From the IMG/VR virus record IMGVR_UViG_3300044961_000223, positions 1-39,694 of that record: a stretch of 39,694 nucleotides of DNA, one strand, 5' to 3'. The notes under the pieces were generated by a model. The model did no database searches and was not told the DNA's origin. It worked only from the letters and a program-made list of their open reading frames with translations. Made by a program: the position numbers and the translations under genes. Of this stretch, positions 22,195-31,292 are shown piece after piece (the stretch's first letter is position 1; each line of letters starts with the position of its first letter). This DNA comes from a virus.

Positions 22195-25035
22195 ATGGCA
22201 GATTCTAAACTTGTTGTTTTACTGAAACTTGACGGCACTGAATTTGGCAAAGGCATTTCAAAAGCTCAGGCTGACATCGCAAAAATTGGCGCGGCGTTCT
22301 CTGGCGTAAGTATCGCGGCGGGCGCGGCGATAAAGTTTGCTGCTGATTTTCAGGATGCGACAATCAAAAGCGCGCGTTCGGCGGGTGTCGCCGTCGCCTC
22401 GTTTTCTTCTTTGAATTATGCAGCGAAAATGTCGGGGGTATCGACCGAAGAGCTGTCAAAAAATCTGGTTAAATTACAGAATCCTTCAGAAACGGCGGCA
22501 CGCACGTTCAAAGATTTAGGCATTAAGACCAAAGACGCGTCTGGCAAGCTCAAAGATCAATCGACACTTTTAGCTGAGTTATCAGATAAATTCGCGCAGA
22601 TTGAAAATCCTGCGTTAAAATCGCAGGCGGCTGTGCGTATTTTTGGCGAGCAGGGCGCGAAAATGGTGTCGATGCTCGAAGGCGGGAGTAAAGCACTTTC
22701 CGAAGCGCGTAAAGAGGCCGATGCGTTCGGGCAAATTGTTAGCGAGAAAGCGGGTAAAAACGCTGAAGCGTTCAATGATAACTTGTCAAAAGTAACGATG
22801 GGTCTGACCGGTGTTCGCAACGTCGTCGCCGAATCTGCGATCGAATTTATAAACCAGAGCCAGGCGCTTGAAAAAGTGCAGGATGTTCTTAAAAACGTGA
22901 TTTCCTGGTGGCGCGGGCTTAGCGACAATACACGCGAAACTATTATGCAAGTAGCTGCCGGCGTGGCTGCGTTCGGCGCGCTGCTTCTTGCTTTGTCCGC
23001 TATCGCCGCAATTATACCCGCCATCGCAGCCGGCTTTTCTCTTTTACTTGGCCCGGTAGGACTGGTTATCGCGGGCATCGGGCTTTTAGCGGCGGGTGTG
23101 ATTGCGTACAAAAACGCGAATAAAACCGCGCTCGAAGTTGCGCAAGAGCAGGAAAGACAGGCGGCAAAAAACGTAAAAGCATTGAGCGACACTGAGACTG
23201 CGTTATTGAAATTAGCGAGCAAAACGAAATTAACGAGCGCCGATCAGGCGGAACTTGCTCGTATTAAAGAAGATGTACGCAAGCGCGCTTTGGCTGCGGG
23301 GCAGGCGATTGACACGCAAACTATGAGTATGCAGCAGCTCATTAACAAAACGCGCGAACTCAGAGACATTGAAAAAAGAAATCAATTTGCCGCGCTTAAT
23401 AAGCAGTTAATTGAGCAGGCTAAACTCTATAACGAAGCTGAGGGGCGAATTAAAGTTTTCGGCGAAAGTCTGAAAAATCACGTAATGACCTCTGAGCAGT
23501 ACGACGCCGCGATTAAAAAAACTATTGCCGATATGGAAAAATATAAAACCGCGATGCGTGACACGGCGGTAAAAATTCAGGCGCTTAATTCTGCCGAAGA
23601 AAAAGCGGTTGGAACAGCGCTGAGATTGACTGACGGAAAAAAAGCGCAGCTAAAATCAATGGATGCGTTTAACAGCGCCCTTGCGACATATAGCGCGCGA
23701 AACACAAAAAGTTTAGAAGCCGAAGCGATTGAGGTCGAAAAATACCAAAAAGCCTATACAGAGAACTTTCAAAAAATAAAAGGGGCAATCGCGACGGCCG
23801 GTGTCGTTGAAGCGCTCGCGAATGTCGGTAATCAAATCATAAAGCCGTTTTCTCAGCTTACGGACACAATTGCAAAGGGTATAGAATACGATTCGCAGGT
23901 CGCGTTGCGTGATCTTGACGTTGTAGCAAACCGCGCGGCGGAAACATATAAAGCATCGCGTGAGGCGCTGGAAATGCAAGAAAACGAAAAAATCAAAGCG
24001 CTTTCTGATTCTTTCGACTCGCAGATCCGCGTTTTGACTGAGGGCGAGAGCGTTAAAAACGCGCTTGCGCAGCGATTTGCGGATGAGCGTTTATTGATCG
24101 CGAATGAAGAGTACGAAAAAGCAAAAGCAGCAGCAGAGCAAAAGTTCAAAGACGACCTCGCGCGCGACCAGGCAGAGTACGAACAGAAAATGGCCGTGCT
24201 CAACGAGCGCGCGCTCGACCGCGAGCAGCGGCAGCTTACTGAGTCGATAATGGAAGAAGACGCGCGGCTTTTGCGGCAGGAGCGTGAGCGTCAATACCAG
24301 GAAACGCTCGCGGCGCTCGCCAAGGAATTCGCAGGCAAACAGAAAAGCATCGACGCCGATCTAAAGCTGACGCAAAAAGCGAATGCTGAGAAAAACAGAG
24401 CAGAGATCGAAGCGCTAACGAACGCAAAAAACGAAGCGTTGACGCAAGCAGAAGAAGAAAAAAACGCAAAATTGAAAGCGCTCGATGACGCGCGCGCAAA
24501 AGAAGAAAAAGCGATTGAAAAGCAGCGGCTTGAAACGCAATATAAAGCGCAAGTTGACGCTTTTGAGAGCACAAAAGCTGTGAAGATAGCTGAAACTATC
24601 GCAAGCGGCATTGCCGCAGCGGCGCAGGCTTTTGCTGCTCTCGCGCCCATTCCTTTTGTCGGCCCGGCGCTCGGTGCGGCGGCAGCAGCAGTTATCACGA
24701 CAGCAACGACAATGCGCGTTGGGCAAATATCGTCGCAAAAACCGATCAAACCGGCGGGGCTGCTTGAAGACGGCGGGTACATCGGCGGCACGGGCAGACA
24801 CGAAAACGGCACAGATTACAACGCGAAAGTTGAGTCAGGCGAGTTTTATCTTGACCGAGGGCGCACAGCGAAAATGCTTTCGGCGATTGACAAAGGGCTC
24901 GCGGGTATCGGCGGCGGCATCGTGATTAACATTCAGGCGGGCGCGATACAGGGCGATATTCGCGACGAATCGACTCTGAATAAACTCGCTGACAAATTAG
25001 GCCAGCAAATTCAACGTCGGATGGTGTTCGCATGA
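22195..25035 (+). CDS. Tail tape measure protein
   Basis: A 946-residue protein preceded by a GAGAGG site. The N-terminal third has a glycine/alanine-rich hydrophobic part (FSGVSIAAGAAIKFAADF). A strongly hydrophobic segment at about 265-320 (AAGVAAFGALLLALSAIAAI onward) would insert in the host membrane during DNA entry. Residues 560-800 are long charged coiled coils. A second hydrophobic patch near 830 (FVGPALGAAAAAVITTATTM) and a glycine-rich tail close it. By the lambda length rule (about 0.15 nm per residue) the tail would be near 140 nm. No peptidase domain is seen. Confidence 0.93.
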   Translation: MADSKLVVLLKLDGTEFGKGISKAQADIAKIGAAFSGVSIAAGAAIKFAADFQDATIKSARSAGVAVASFSSLNYAAKMSGVSTEELSKNLVKLQNPSETAARTFKDLGIKTKDASGKLKDQSTLLAELSDKFAQIENPALKSQAAVRIFGEQGAKMVSMLEGGSKALSEARKEADAFGQIVSEKAGKNAEAFNDNLSKVTMGLTGVRNVVAESAIEFINQSQALEKVQDVLKNVISWWRGLSDNTRETIMQVAAGVAAFGALLLALSAIAAIIPAIAAGFSLLLGPVGLVIAGIGLLAAGVIAYKNANKTALEVAQEQERQAAKNVKALSDTETALLKLASKTKLTSADQAELARIKEDVRKRALAAGQAIDTQTMSMQQLINKTRELRDIEKRNQFAALNKQLIEQAKLYNEAEGRIKVFGESLKNHVMTSEQYDAAIKKTIADMEKYKTAMRDTAVKIQALNSAEEKAVGTALRLTDGKKAQLKSMDAFNSALATYSARNTKSLEAEAIEVEKYQKAYTENFQKIKGAIATAGVVEALANVGNQIIKPFSQLTDTIAKGIEYDSQVALRDLDVVANRAAETYKASREALEMQENEKIKALSDSFDSQIRVLTEGESVKNALAQRFADERLLIANEEYEKAKAAAEQKFKDDLARDQAEYEQKMAVLNERALDREQRQLTESIMEEDARLLRQERERQYQETLAALAKEFAGKQKSIDADLKLTQKANAEKNRAEIEALTNAKNEALTQAEEEKNAKLKALDDARAKEEKAIEKQRLETQYKAQVDAFESTKAVKIAETIASGIAAAAQAFAALAPIPFVGPALGAAAAAVITTATTMRVGQISSQKPIKPAGLLEDGGYIGGTGRHENGTDYNAKVESGEFYLDRGRTAKMLSAIDKGLAGIGGGIVINIQAGAIQGDIRDESTLNKLADKLGQQIQRRMVFA

Positions 25036-25811
25036 ATTTAGTTTTAACAAATTCTGAGGGCGAATACGATTTTTCAAAATGGGCAGTCGATTTATCGGGC
25101 CTGCGTTTTCGCGTGTCCTACACTGACCGCTACGGTCAACCTGGACAGGCGCCGCAAGGCGACAGAAAAGAGAGCGGGCGCAATATCGTTTTGACTTACA
25201 GCGTTGACGGTGAAACTGACGCAGCGTTTATTAGCGATGCCGAAGCACTTTATGCTGCTCTGCGCGCTGAGGTCGCCCCGTTTTATTTAGTCGATGACGA
25301 CAACGGACGCCGGTTAGAAGTCTCGCCTGACTCGCTCGATCTTAACCCGAAAGCGGGTACAGAGCTGCGTTACGCGTCTGCGCGCGTTCAGTTTACGGCC
25401 GTCGGTACGTTTTGGGAGTCAACGACCGAAACAGAGGTTGACTCAGGCAGCGCAGCACTTGACAACGGCGAATCGCTGAGCTGCACAAACGAGGGCAGCA
25501 TAACAATTTATCCGGTAATTACAGTAGAGCCTACTGAGCTAAATCAAAATTTCGCAATCTTTAACGACACGACCGCCGATCTTTTCACTTTTTCGTCGTC
25601 GTCATTTGCGCCCGGCACGACGCTTGAAATAGATTGCCGCGAGGGCACCGTATATTTGACGAACGGGTCAACGGTGACCGAGGTGTCGAACGGCATTGCC
25701 GACGGCACAGGCTTTTTGCACCTTGTACCTGGCGTCAATTCGTTGCGTTATGTCTCAGCGTTCGGGCCTGTCACTATGACTGTAAGTTTTCGGCGCAGGT
25801 GGGCATTTTAG
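25032..25811 (+). CDS. Distal tail protein (Dit-like)
   Basis: A 259-residue beta-rich protein right after the tape measure, the distal tail position. It starts MNLVLTNSEGEYDFSKWAVD. An N-terminal tube-like domain contains NIVLTYSVDGETDAAFISDA and RYASARVQFTAVGTFWES. The C-terminal part (ITIYPVITVEPTELNQNFAI, then VPGVNSLRYVS) resembles the galectin-like second domain. It would form the hexameric hub at the tail tip. The ATG overlaps the previous stop by ATGA. Confidence 0.75.
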   Translation: MNLVLTNSEGEYDFSKWAVDLSGLRFRVSYTDRYGQPGQAPQGDRKESGRNIVLTYSVDGETDAAFISDAEALYAALRAEVAPFYLVDDDNGRRLEVSPDSLDLNPKAGTELRYASARVQFTAVGTFWESTTETEVDSGSAALDNGESLSCTNEGSITIYPVITVEPTELNQNFAIFNDTTADLFTFSSSSFAPGTTLEIDCREGTVYLTNGSTVTEVSNGIADGTGFLHLVPGVNSLRYVSAFGPVTMTVSFRRRWAF

Positions 25812-25812
25812 T

Positions 25813-27588
25813 ATGCCCAAATTTGCGACGATTGGCAGCTCCGATTGTTTAGGCGGCACTCAGTTTGGCGAGTTTGAAAACGTCGGGCAAGTGGTCAATC
25901 CGCCCACAGCTGTCGGCACGTATCGCACTCAATACGGATTCGGACAGCGAAGCGCGCGCGGTTGGACACGTCCTGAATCGTACAGCCTGCCCGCCGTCGC
26001 CGCGTCAGGTAGTGAGTCAATCACCGTAACGGTGTCGAGCGTATCGGGCGCTGTTTTGGGCAGGCTCAGAACAGACATTGAAAAACCTGTGCTGCATTCA
26101 ATAGAATTCACACTTGATGAAAACGGCTGCGCTGATTTTACGCTTCGCCTCAATCGTCTGCCGACGTTTGAAATTCTGCCGTTCTCAATTATCGACGTGA
26201 CGATTGCGAATACATCGTTTCAATGGTTTTCCGGCGTTATCACGACTGTGGATGAAGCGGGCACGCGTGGCGGAGCGTTTGCGAACCCGGACAAAAACAG
26301 ACCTTTCGAATATCGCGGCTTCGGCCTGCGTCGGTACATTGACGATCTGCGCGCCGACGTCGATTTTGCTGCGCTGCGTGACGTAGGCGACGTTGCGCGT
26401 GAGCTTTTTCGCGATTATGTCGTCGGCGTAGATGAGGCCGCGCCGTTTTCTCCAGTGCGTTACAATGCGTCAAAAATTGACGCGACCACAGGCGTCGTTC
26501 TTGCTAACGCGATCGAGTTGGGAAAATTTTCTTTGCGGCAGGTTTTTGACACGTTGGCGCAGATGGCGTCCGCTCGTTGGGGCGTCGACGGCGACGGCGA
26601 AACGTATTTTGAGATGGACAGCGGCGCAATCGTGCGCACGTTTGCGATCGGCTATCGCGTCAATGAGTTTGAACCAAAATATAATTATGACGAAATTAAA
26701 AACGCGATTATTGTTCAGCGACAGGAAGGGCGCGGCAGCGGTGGCGCGGGGTGGTCGGTTGCGGGGATTTACAACGACGCGGCATCGGTCAAAACTTACG
26801 GGCGACGAGAACTTATTTATCAAATACCTGGTTTTTTCAGTGACGCTGACGCTGACATTATCGGCGAGAGCTTGCGTGATTCTTTGTCGCAGCCTCAACT
26901 TTCCGCTGAAATTGACGGCTTAGTGATTGAAAGCGGCGCAGATTATTTCGAGCGGGGAACGTATCGTTTTATTATGCCGCTTGCAATTTACCGCGAGACA
27001 ATTGACGACTTAAACGACGCGAGCGCAGCGGGTATAGCCGGTTCAGGTGACTTGGCGATAGCGACTGACGCTACGTTCGGTGACTTTATGTACTCGACTG
27101 GCTCTGTGCGCCTGGATTTTCAAAACGCGGCTAATCAGCGCGTTGAGTGGAATGTGACGGCGGAAGGTATCATAAAAGAAATCCGCTTTTACATTAAGTC
27201 AAGCGCGACGGGCGGTTTTTTGACCGTCGGTGTCGGCGAGAATCAGTGGAACGAAAACACAGCGACGATTGATCTAATTGAGGTCAACGAGTTTCGCCCG
27301 TTTATTTGGGACGTGTCAGAACTTAATTTACGGCGCATCGGTAAATTCGCTATTAAAGTTAACGCGAATCAGTCTTCCGCCGTCCAGGTTTGGGTGAATA
27401 AACTCGACGTGATTTTTCGCGGGCATAAGTCTTACAATATGCGCTTAAAGCGTGTGACGTACTCATTTTCCCCGCGCGGCGCAATTGCGCGGGCAGAGTT
27501 CGGCAAGTTGCCGAAACGCATTTCAGATTATGTGTCGGGGCTGCTCGCCACGGCGCAGGAATTAAAATTTACAGGTGAGGTGAGGTAA
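25813..27588 (+). CDS. Tail tip hub protein (Tal/gp27-like) with a C-terminal jelly-roll-type insert
   Basis: A 591-residue protein after Dit. From about residue 80 to 390 it follows the baseplate-hub pattern, with IEFTLDENGCADFTLRLNRL, WFSGVITTVDEAG, YRGFGLRRYIDDLRA and FSLRQVFDTLAQMASARWGV. Around residues 405-545 there is a beta-sandwich-like stretch (VRLDFQNAANQRVEWNVTAE, then IRFYIKSSATGGFLTVGVGE) like carbohydrate-binding modules. The hub pattern resumes with RLKRVTYSFSPRGAIARAEF. The first 70 residues are unusual and may be an extra domain. It probably forms the trimeric tail tip and touches the host surface. Confidence 0.7.
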   Translation: MPKFATIGSSDCLGGTQFGEFENVGQVVNPPTAVGTYRTQYGFGQRSARGWTRPESYSLPAVAASGSESITVTVSSVSGAVLGRLRTDIEKPVLHSIEFTLDENGCADFTLRLNRLPTFEILPFSIIDVTIANTSFQWFSGVITTVDEAGTRGGAFANPDKNRPFEYRGFGLRRYIDDLRADVDFAALRDVGDVARELFRDYVVGVDEAAPFSPVRYNASKIDATTGVVLANAIELGKFSLRQVFDTLAQMASARWGVDGDGETYFEMDSGAIVRTFAIGYRVNEFEPKYNYDEIKNAIIVQRQEGRGSGGAGWSVAGIYNDAASVKTYGRRELIYQIPGFFSDADADIIGESLRDSLSQPQLSAEIDGLVIESGADYFERGTYRFIMPLAIYRETIDDLNDASAAGIAGSGDLAIATDATFGDFMYSTGSVRLDFQNAANQRVEWNVTAEGIIKEIRFYIKSSATGGFLTVGVGENQWNENTATIDLIEVNEFRPFIWDVSELNLRRIGKFAIKVNANQSSAVQVWVNKLDVIFRGHKSYNMRLKRVTYSFSPRGAIARAEFGKLPKRISDYVSGLLATAQELKFTGEVR

Positions 27589-27589
27589 A

Positions 27590-28339
27590 ATGACTTTACT
27601 TTGTGTCAGCCTGTGGGTTTTCTACGCCATGCCGTATGCAGACCCCGAAAAACGCAAACAATACCACGCTGAATATAAGATCAAAAACGCGGAAAAACTA
27701 AAGGCGCTTTCTGTTATTTATCGTGAAACGAAGCGGGAAACGATAAGGGCAAAAGACAACCTGTACAAAAAGAACAACCGCGACAAAATCAATGCGCAGG
27801 CGCGCGAATACAGAGAACAGAACAGAGTCGAGATTAACGCGCGCAACAAAATTTACCGAGCGAACAACCGAAAGCAGCTTTCAGAGCGGCGAAAAGAAAA
27901 ATTTCAGCTCGACCGTGAAAGGATTTTAGACGCGCAAAACGAGCGGCGAGTAAAAAACTATGCGCATTATCGACAGCGTGAATTAAAGTATTATCGTGAA
28001 AACAAAGCTATGTGCCACGCATGGGCGAAAAAACGGCGTGCAGTTCAGCTTGCTATTGGCGAACCCGCAAACCCCGACAAAACATTTCGGGCGGAAACGC
28101 TGCGCAGGTTTAAAAATGCGTGTTTTAATTGTGGCACGGTTGAGCGGTTGAACCTTGACCACCACGTCCCGCTGCATCGCGGCGCGAAATTAGAACTTAC
28201 AAACGCGGTTGTGCTTTGCGCGAAATGTAACTCACGAAAAGCGCGCAGAATGCCGCGCGAATTTTATACAGAAAAACAACTAAAAAAACTTGAAAATACT
28301 TTCGGTGTGACCTCACACCTCGAAAGAGAGGCGGTGTAA
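27590..28339 (+). CDS. HNH endonuclease, probably a homing insertion
   Basis: A 249-residue frame; the protein most likely starts at the ATG at 27629 (MPYADPEKRKQYHAEYK, 236 residues), as related HNH proteins do. The N-terminal two thirds are basic helical repeats of the type YREQNRVEINARNKIY that bind DNA. The C-terminal nuclease domain has CFNCG...DHHVPLHRGAKLELTNAVVLC-AKC with His-His, Asn and two CxxC zinc pairs. The strong ribosome site at 27575-27585 serves the ATG at 27590. It lies inside the tail operon between hub and fibre, a typical place for a free-standing homing nuclease. Confidence 0.85.
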   Translation: MTLLCVSLWVFYAMPYADPEKRKQYHAEYKIKNAEKLKALSVIYRETKRETIRAKDNLYKKNNRDKINAQAREYREQNRVEINARNKIYRANNRKQLSERRKEKFQLDRERILDAQNERRVKNYAHYRQRELKYYRENKAMCHAWAKKRRAVQLAIGEPANPDKTFRAETLRRFKNACFNCGTVERLNLDHHVPLHRGAKLELTNAVVLCAKCNSRKARRMPREFYTEKQLKKLENTFGVTSHLEREAV

Positions 28340-28340
28340 T

Positions 28341-29657
28341 TTGGGACTGAACAATAGATGGCGCCGCAACCCATTCAACGCAAATGTCGTAAATTCGGTC
28401 GCGATTGTAGAAGAAGAGCACACAATCGAATTTCACGAAGAACCTAGCGCGTATGGGTTTTATGCAAATGAAGGCATTTTGCTCGACACTAACGACCCGG
28501 TGGTTTTGGTTCAGGATAACACAGCGCAAACAGCGTTTACAGAAATTCCGCGCACTATTGCGCCGTCGTCAGGACAATTCCGCGTCGATTATGACGCCGA
28601 CGGTTACTATAACACGGGTTTTGTTCAATGCAACGCGGCAGATACAGGCAAAGCCGTTTTGTTCACCTATCGCGGCACTGGTACACTTGTTCACCCAACT
28701 TTTCGACTTCAGACGGATTTTAATTACGCGGGCAATATCAACGTTGAGGGCGAGCTTAGCGTGCAAGGCAATGTTTCACTTGCTGAGGATACGGGAGCGA
28801 CTTTAACAGTCGAAGGCGACGCGACTTTTTCAGGGAACGCCGCTATGAACGGGGTAGTTACGCATAATGGACAAGTCAATTTTGAAAATGACACCACAGG
28901 CGAAAACGCGTTTGTTGTAAATGGCCAAGCGCAGTTTAACGTTTTTCCGAATTTGCCCGACGGAACAAATGACGAACCTGAAGACTATCAGGCAGCGCGT
29001 TACATAGATGTAAAAAATAATCACGGAATATTTTTTACGACCTCCGCGAGTGATTCTTTTACTGTGCCGCACGGCGTTTCGCAATTATACGTAGAGCTGG
29101 CAGGCGGCGGGGGCGGCGGGGGCGGCGGGTCGATCGGCGTTAACGTGTACACTCGCGGCGGGGGCGGGGGCGGCAGCTCGCTTAAAAAAGGTATTTTGAG
29201 CGTCACCCCGGGGCAAGTGCTTTCTATCTCGTTAGGTACTGGCGGAGCCGGCGGAGCAGCAGGCGGCGACGGTGTGGCCGGCGGAGATGGCGGTAATGGC
29301 GGCAATTCTACAATAACTATTAATGGCGCGCCTGTTTTTACTGCGTTAGGCGGCAACGGGGGCAAAGGCGCAAGAGCGACTGCTTTTTTTCCCGGCGACG
29401 GCGGGTCACGCACTACAGATAACGCCTCGTGCGGCGGCGGGGGCGGCGGATATACACCTGCAGCAAGTGGTGTGCAAGGCGTCGCTTACGGCGGCGTCGG
29501 CGGCGGCGTCGGCGGCGGCGGCTCTCCGATAAATGCGGCCGGTTCGGCCGGACAACTTGGCGCCGGTGGCGGCGGCGGGTCAGCTTCCGCAGGCCCAGTT
29601 AACGCAGCGCGGGCGGGCGGCGCGGGCGGTAATGGTTACTGTTTAATTCAATGGTAA
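28341..29657 (+). CDS. Tail adhesin with glycine-rich C-terminal domain
   Basis: A 438-residue protein with a TTG start just after the HNH stop. Residues 1-115 (MGLNNRWRRNPFNANVVNSV, then EEEHTIEFHEEPSAYGFYAN) form an anchor shared with the protein at 30137-31288. The middle (about 135-200) has short beta repeats (INVEGELSVQGNVSLAEDTG). From about 240 to the end it is a glycine-rich domain starting VPHGVSQLYVELAGGGGGGG and closing with GGNGYCLIQW, like the Pfam glycine-rich domain and reminiscent of the polyglycine sandwich of T-even gp38-type adhesins. It probably recognises the host receptor. GAGAGG lies 9 nt before the TTG. Confidence 0.75.
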   Translation: MGLNNRWRRNPFNANVVNSVAIVEEEHTIEFHEEPSAYGFYANEGILLDTNDPVVLVQDNTAQTAFTEIPRTIAPSSGQFRVDYDADGYYNTGFVQCNAADTGKAVLFTYRGTGTLVHPTFRLQTDFNYAGNINVEGELSVQGNVSLAEDTGATLTVEGDATFSGNAAMNGVVTHNGQVNFENDTTGENAFVVNGQAQFNVFPNLPDGTNDEPEDYQAARYIDVKNNHGIFFTTSASDSFTVPHGVSQLYVELAGGGGGGGGGSIGVNVYTRGGGGGGSSLKKGILSVTPGQVLSISLGTGGAGGAAGGDGVAGGDGGNGGNSTITINGAPVFTALGGNGGKGARATAFFPGDGGSRTTDNASCGGGGGGYTPAASGVQGVAYGGVGGGVGGGGSPINAAGSAGQLGAGGGGGSASAGPVNAARAGGAGGNGYCLIQW

Positions 29658-29664
29658 ACGGCCT

Positions 29665-29991
29665 TTAATCACTTTTCAAAAAAACCGCGCGGGCGATTTC
29701 GGACGGCTGCCAGTCTTTTTTACATGCCCGCGCTTTAATTATCATTGACTGCGAAATTGTAATTTCGCCGTGGTATTCAGCAGAGCTCTCGCAATGCGGC
29801 GCCGCACCGTCCATTGTATAAACTATCTTATCATAAGAGGCGTAAGACACCACTTGGATTTTTTGCGTAGTTGTAAACAACGCCCCGCCCGGTACGATTT
29901 CAGGACGTGACGTTAACGGAGAGCCGTCGGGCACGTTCGCAGCACACCCCGCAAAAACCACCCCGCAAAGAATCAATATAAATTTTTTCAT
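29665..29991 (-). CDS. Lipoprotein with a CHB_HEX_C-like domain (moron)
   Basis: A 108-residue protein encoded against the late operon between the two adhesin genes. A lipoprotein signal MKKFILILCGVVFAGC puts the mature Cys at residue 16 (lipobox FAGC, slightly off consensus). The mature part matches the small beta domain found at the C-terminus of chitobiase and hexosaminidases: GGALFTTTQKIQVVSYASYD, IVYTMDG, then ITISQSMIIKARACKKDW. GGAG precedes the ATG. It would sit in a host membrane; by analogy with other phage lipoproteins it may block superinfection or mask the receptor. No strong promoter was found upstream. Confidence 0.7.
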   Translation of the reverse strand: MKKFILILCGVVFAGCAANVPDGSPLTSRPEIVPGGALFTTTQKIQVVSYASYDKIVYTMDGAAPHCESSAEYHGEITISQSMIIKARACKKDWQPSEIARAVFLKSD

Positions 29992-30100
29992 GTGTTTTTC
30001 TCCATTTGTATTTTGTGCGGCTAACCGGCAAAACGCCCCGAAAAGGCAACCAAAAACGGAAAATGCCGGTGCAGCAGGACTAATAGAAAACCAAAACCAC

Positions 30101-30127
30101 TTGACGCAGCACGTAAAGCACGTTCAG
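30101..30127 (+). repeat. 27-bp direct repeat, copy 2
   Basis: This is the partner of 14937-14963 with one difference (AAAGCA for AAGGCA). It lies 9 bp before the ATG of the second adhesin. The rest of the 145-bp gap (29992-30136) holds only the lipoprotein ribosome site and no other clear signal. Confidence 0.8.
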
Positions 30128-30136
30128 TGAACGCAA

Positions 30137-31288
30137 ATGGCGCTTGTAAACAGACGCAGAAATCCGATAGATAGTTCAGTCAGCGCAGTGACAATCACTG
30201 ATGAAGAACACACAATTGCTGAACTTGACGAGCTTCCTGGCGTTTATGGTTTTATTTTAGAGGAACGCCCGGTCGCTGGCACCGTGTCGGTAAAAACGGA
30301 CGACACGGCACAGACGCCGTTCACAATCGTTTTATCGACACCGCTGCCGGGGCAAGTGTTCGTAGATTTTAATGAAAATCGCGGGTACTGCATTTTTAAC
30401 TCTGCCGACGACGGAAAAGCTGTTTTAGTAACGTATAATGGCGCAGGGGCGAATAACAGCGTTGAAAACATACGTGCAATCGCTGACGAGCAAATTGCAG
30501 CAAAAAAAAGCGCGGCGTCAGGTATTGTCGCGCTCAACGCAAACAGACAGATCAATATGCCCAACACGGCGGGCACAGTCACAAGTGTTTTGACGAACGC
30601 GAACACAGCGGCGCGCACTGTTACACTGCCGAATAAATCCGGCACCGTGGCGTTTTTAGACGACATCACGTCGCCAGACCTCGGCCCGATTATTGACGCC
30701 GCGACGGCCGCAACTGACATTGACGATACAGATAAATTTGCTGCCGCACGCGATGCGTCAGAAAATCTGATTTCAATTGCGTTTTCGCTTTTGAAATCGA
30801 AACTGAAAACCTACTTCGACACGTTATACGGTGTACAAATAAAATACGCAAAGCTCAGCGATACAAAATCCGCTGGCACCAGCGGCGGCACATTATCGAC
30901 AAGTACATGGAACACGCGCACGCTGAACACAGAAGACAACGACTCAGATAACATCGTTTCATTGTCATCGAATCAATTTACGCTGCAAGCCGGTACGTAC
31001 AGAATACATGCACGAGTGCCTGCATACGCTGTGAAGCGACACAAAGCAAAGCTTCGAAATGTTACAGACTCAGCAGATGTCATTATTGGTTCAGCAGAGC
31101 ATTGTGAGCCAAACTCGAACGTCGTAACGCATTCTGTGATTGTCGGCGAGTTCACAATTACAGCGACAAAAACCTTTGAAGTGCAGCACAGAATTGAAAT
31201 TTCTAACGGCGCAAGCGACGCTGGCCATGCGTGGAACGTCGGCGTTAATGAAGTTTATACTATCGTCGAAATCTGGAAAATTGGATAA
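30137..31288 (+). CDS. Second tail adhesin with a C1q/TNF-like C-terminal domain
   Basis: A 383-residue protein. Residues 1-110 (MALVNRRRNPIDSSVSAVTI, EEHTIAELDELPGVYGF, DDTAQTPFTIV) are a divergent copy of the anchor of the adhesin at 28341-29657. The middle has the common phage-fibre element RTVTLPNKSGTVAFLDDI (about 155-175). The C-terminal 140 residues (FTLQAGTYRIHARVPAYAVK, then VTHSVIVGEFTITATKTFEV and VNEVYTIVEIWKIG) form a jelly-roll of the C1q-like kind often used for receptor binding. There is no ribosome site in the 27-bp repeat before it; the start is the first ATG in frame. Confidence 0.75.
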   Translation: MALVNRRRNPIDSSVSAVTITDEEHTIAELDELPGVYGFILEERPVAGTVSVKTDDTAQTPFTIVLSTPLPGQVFVDFNENRGYCIFNSADDGKAVLVTYNGAGANNSVENIRAIADEQIAAKKSAASGIVALNANRQINMPNTAGTVTSVLTNANTAARTVTLPNKSGTVAFLDDITSPDLGPIIDAATAATDIDDTDKFAAARDASENLISIAFSLLKSKLKTYFDTLYGVQIKYAKLSDTKSAGTSGGTLSTSTWNTRTLNTEDNDSDNIVSLSSNQFTLQAGTYRIHARVPAYAVKRHKAKLRNVTDSADVIIGSAEHCEPNSNVVTHSVIVGEFTITATKTFEVQHRIEISNGASDAGHAWNVGVNEVYTIVEIWKIG

Positions 31289-31292
31289 CGCT

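Noticed and set aside
22557-23222. Long minus-strand frame (221 codons) inside the tape measure gene
   Set aside because: The plus-strand tape measure is well supported; the frame is Ser/Ala-rich, lacks a ribosome site and matches no family.
29021-29413. Minus-strand proline-rich frame
   Set aside because: It is the complement of the glycine-rich adhesin codons; its composition follows from GGC/GGG complements.
28341-31288. A diversity-generating retroelement targeting the adhesins
   Set aside because: No reverse transcriptase and no template/variable repeat pair with A-biased differences is seen in the window.
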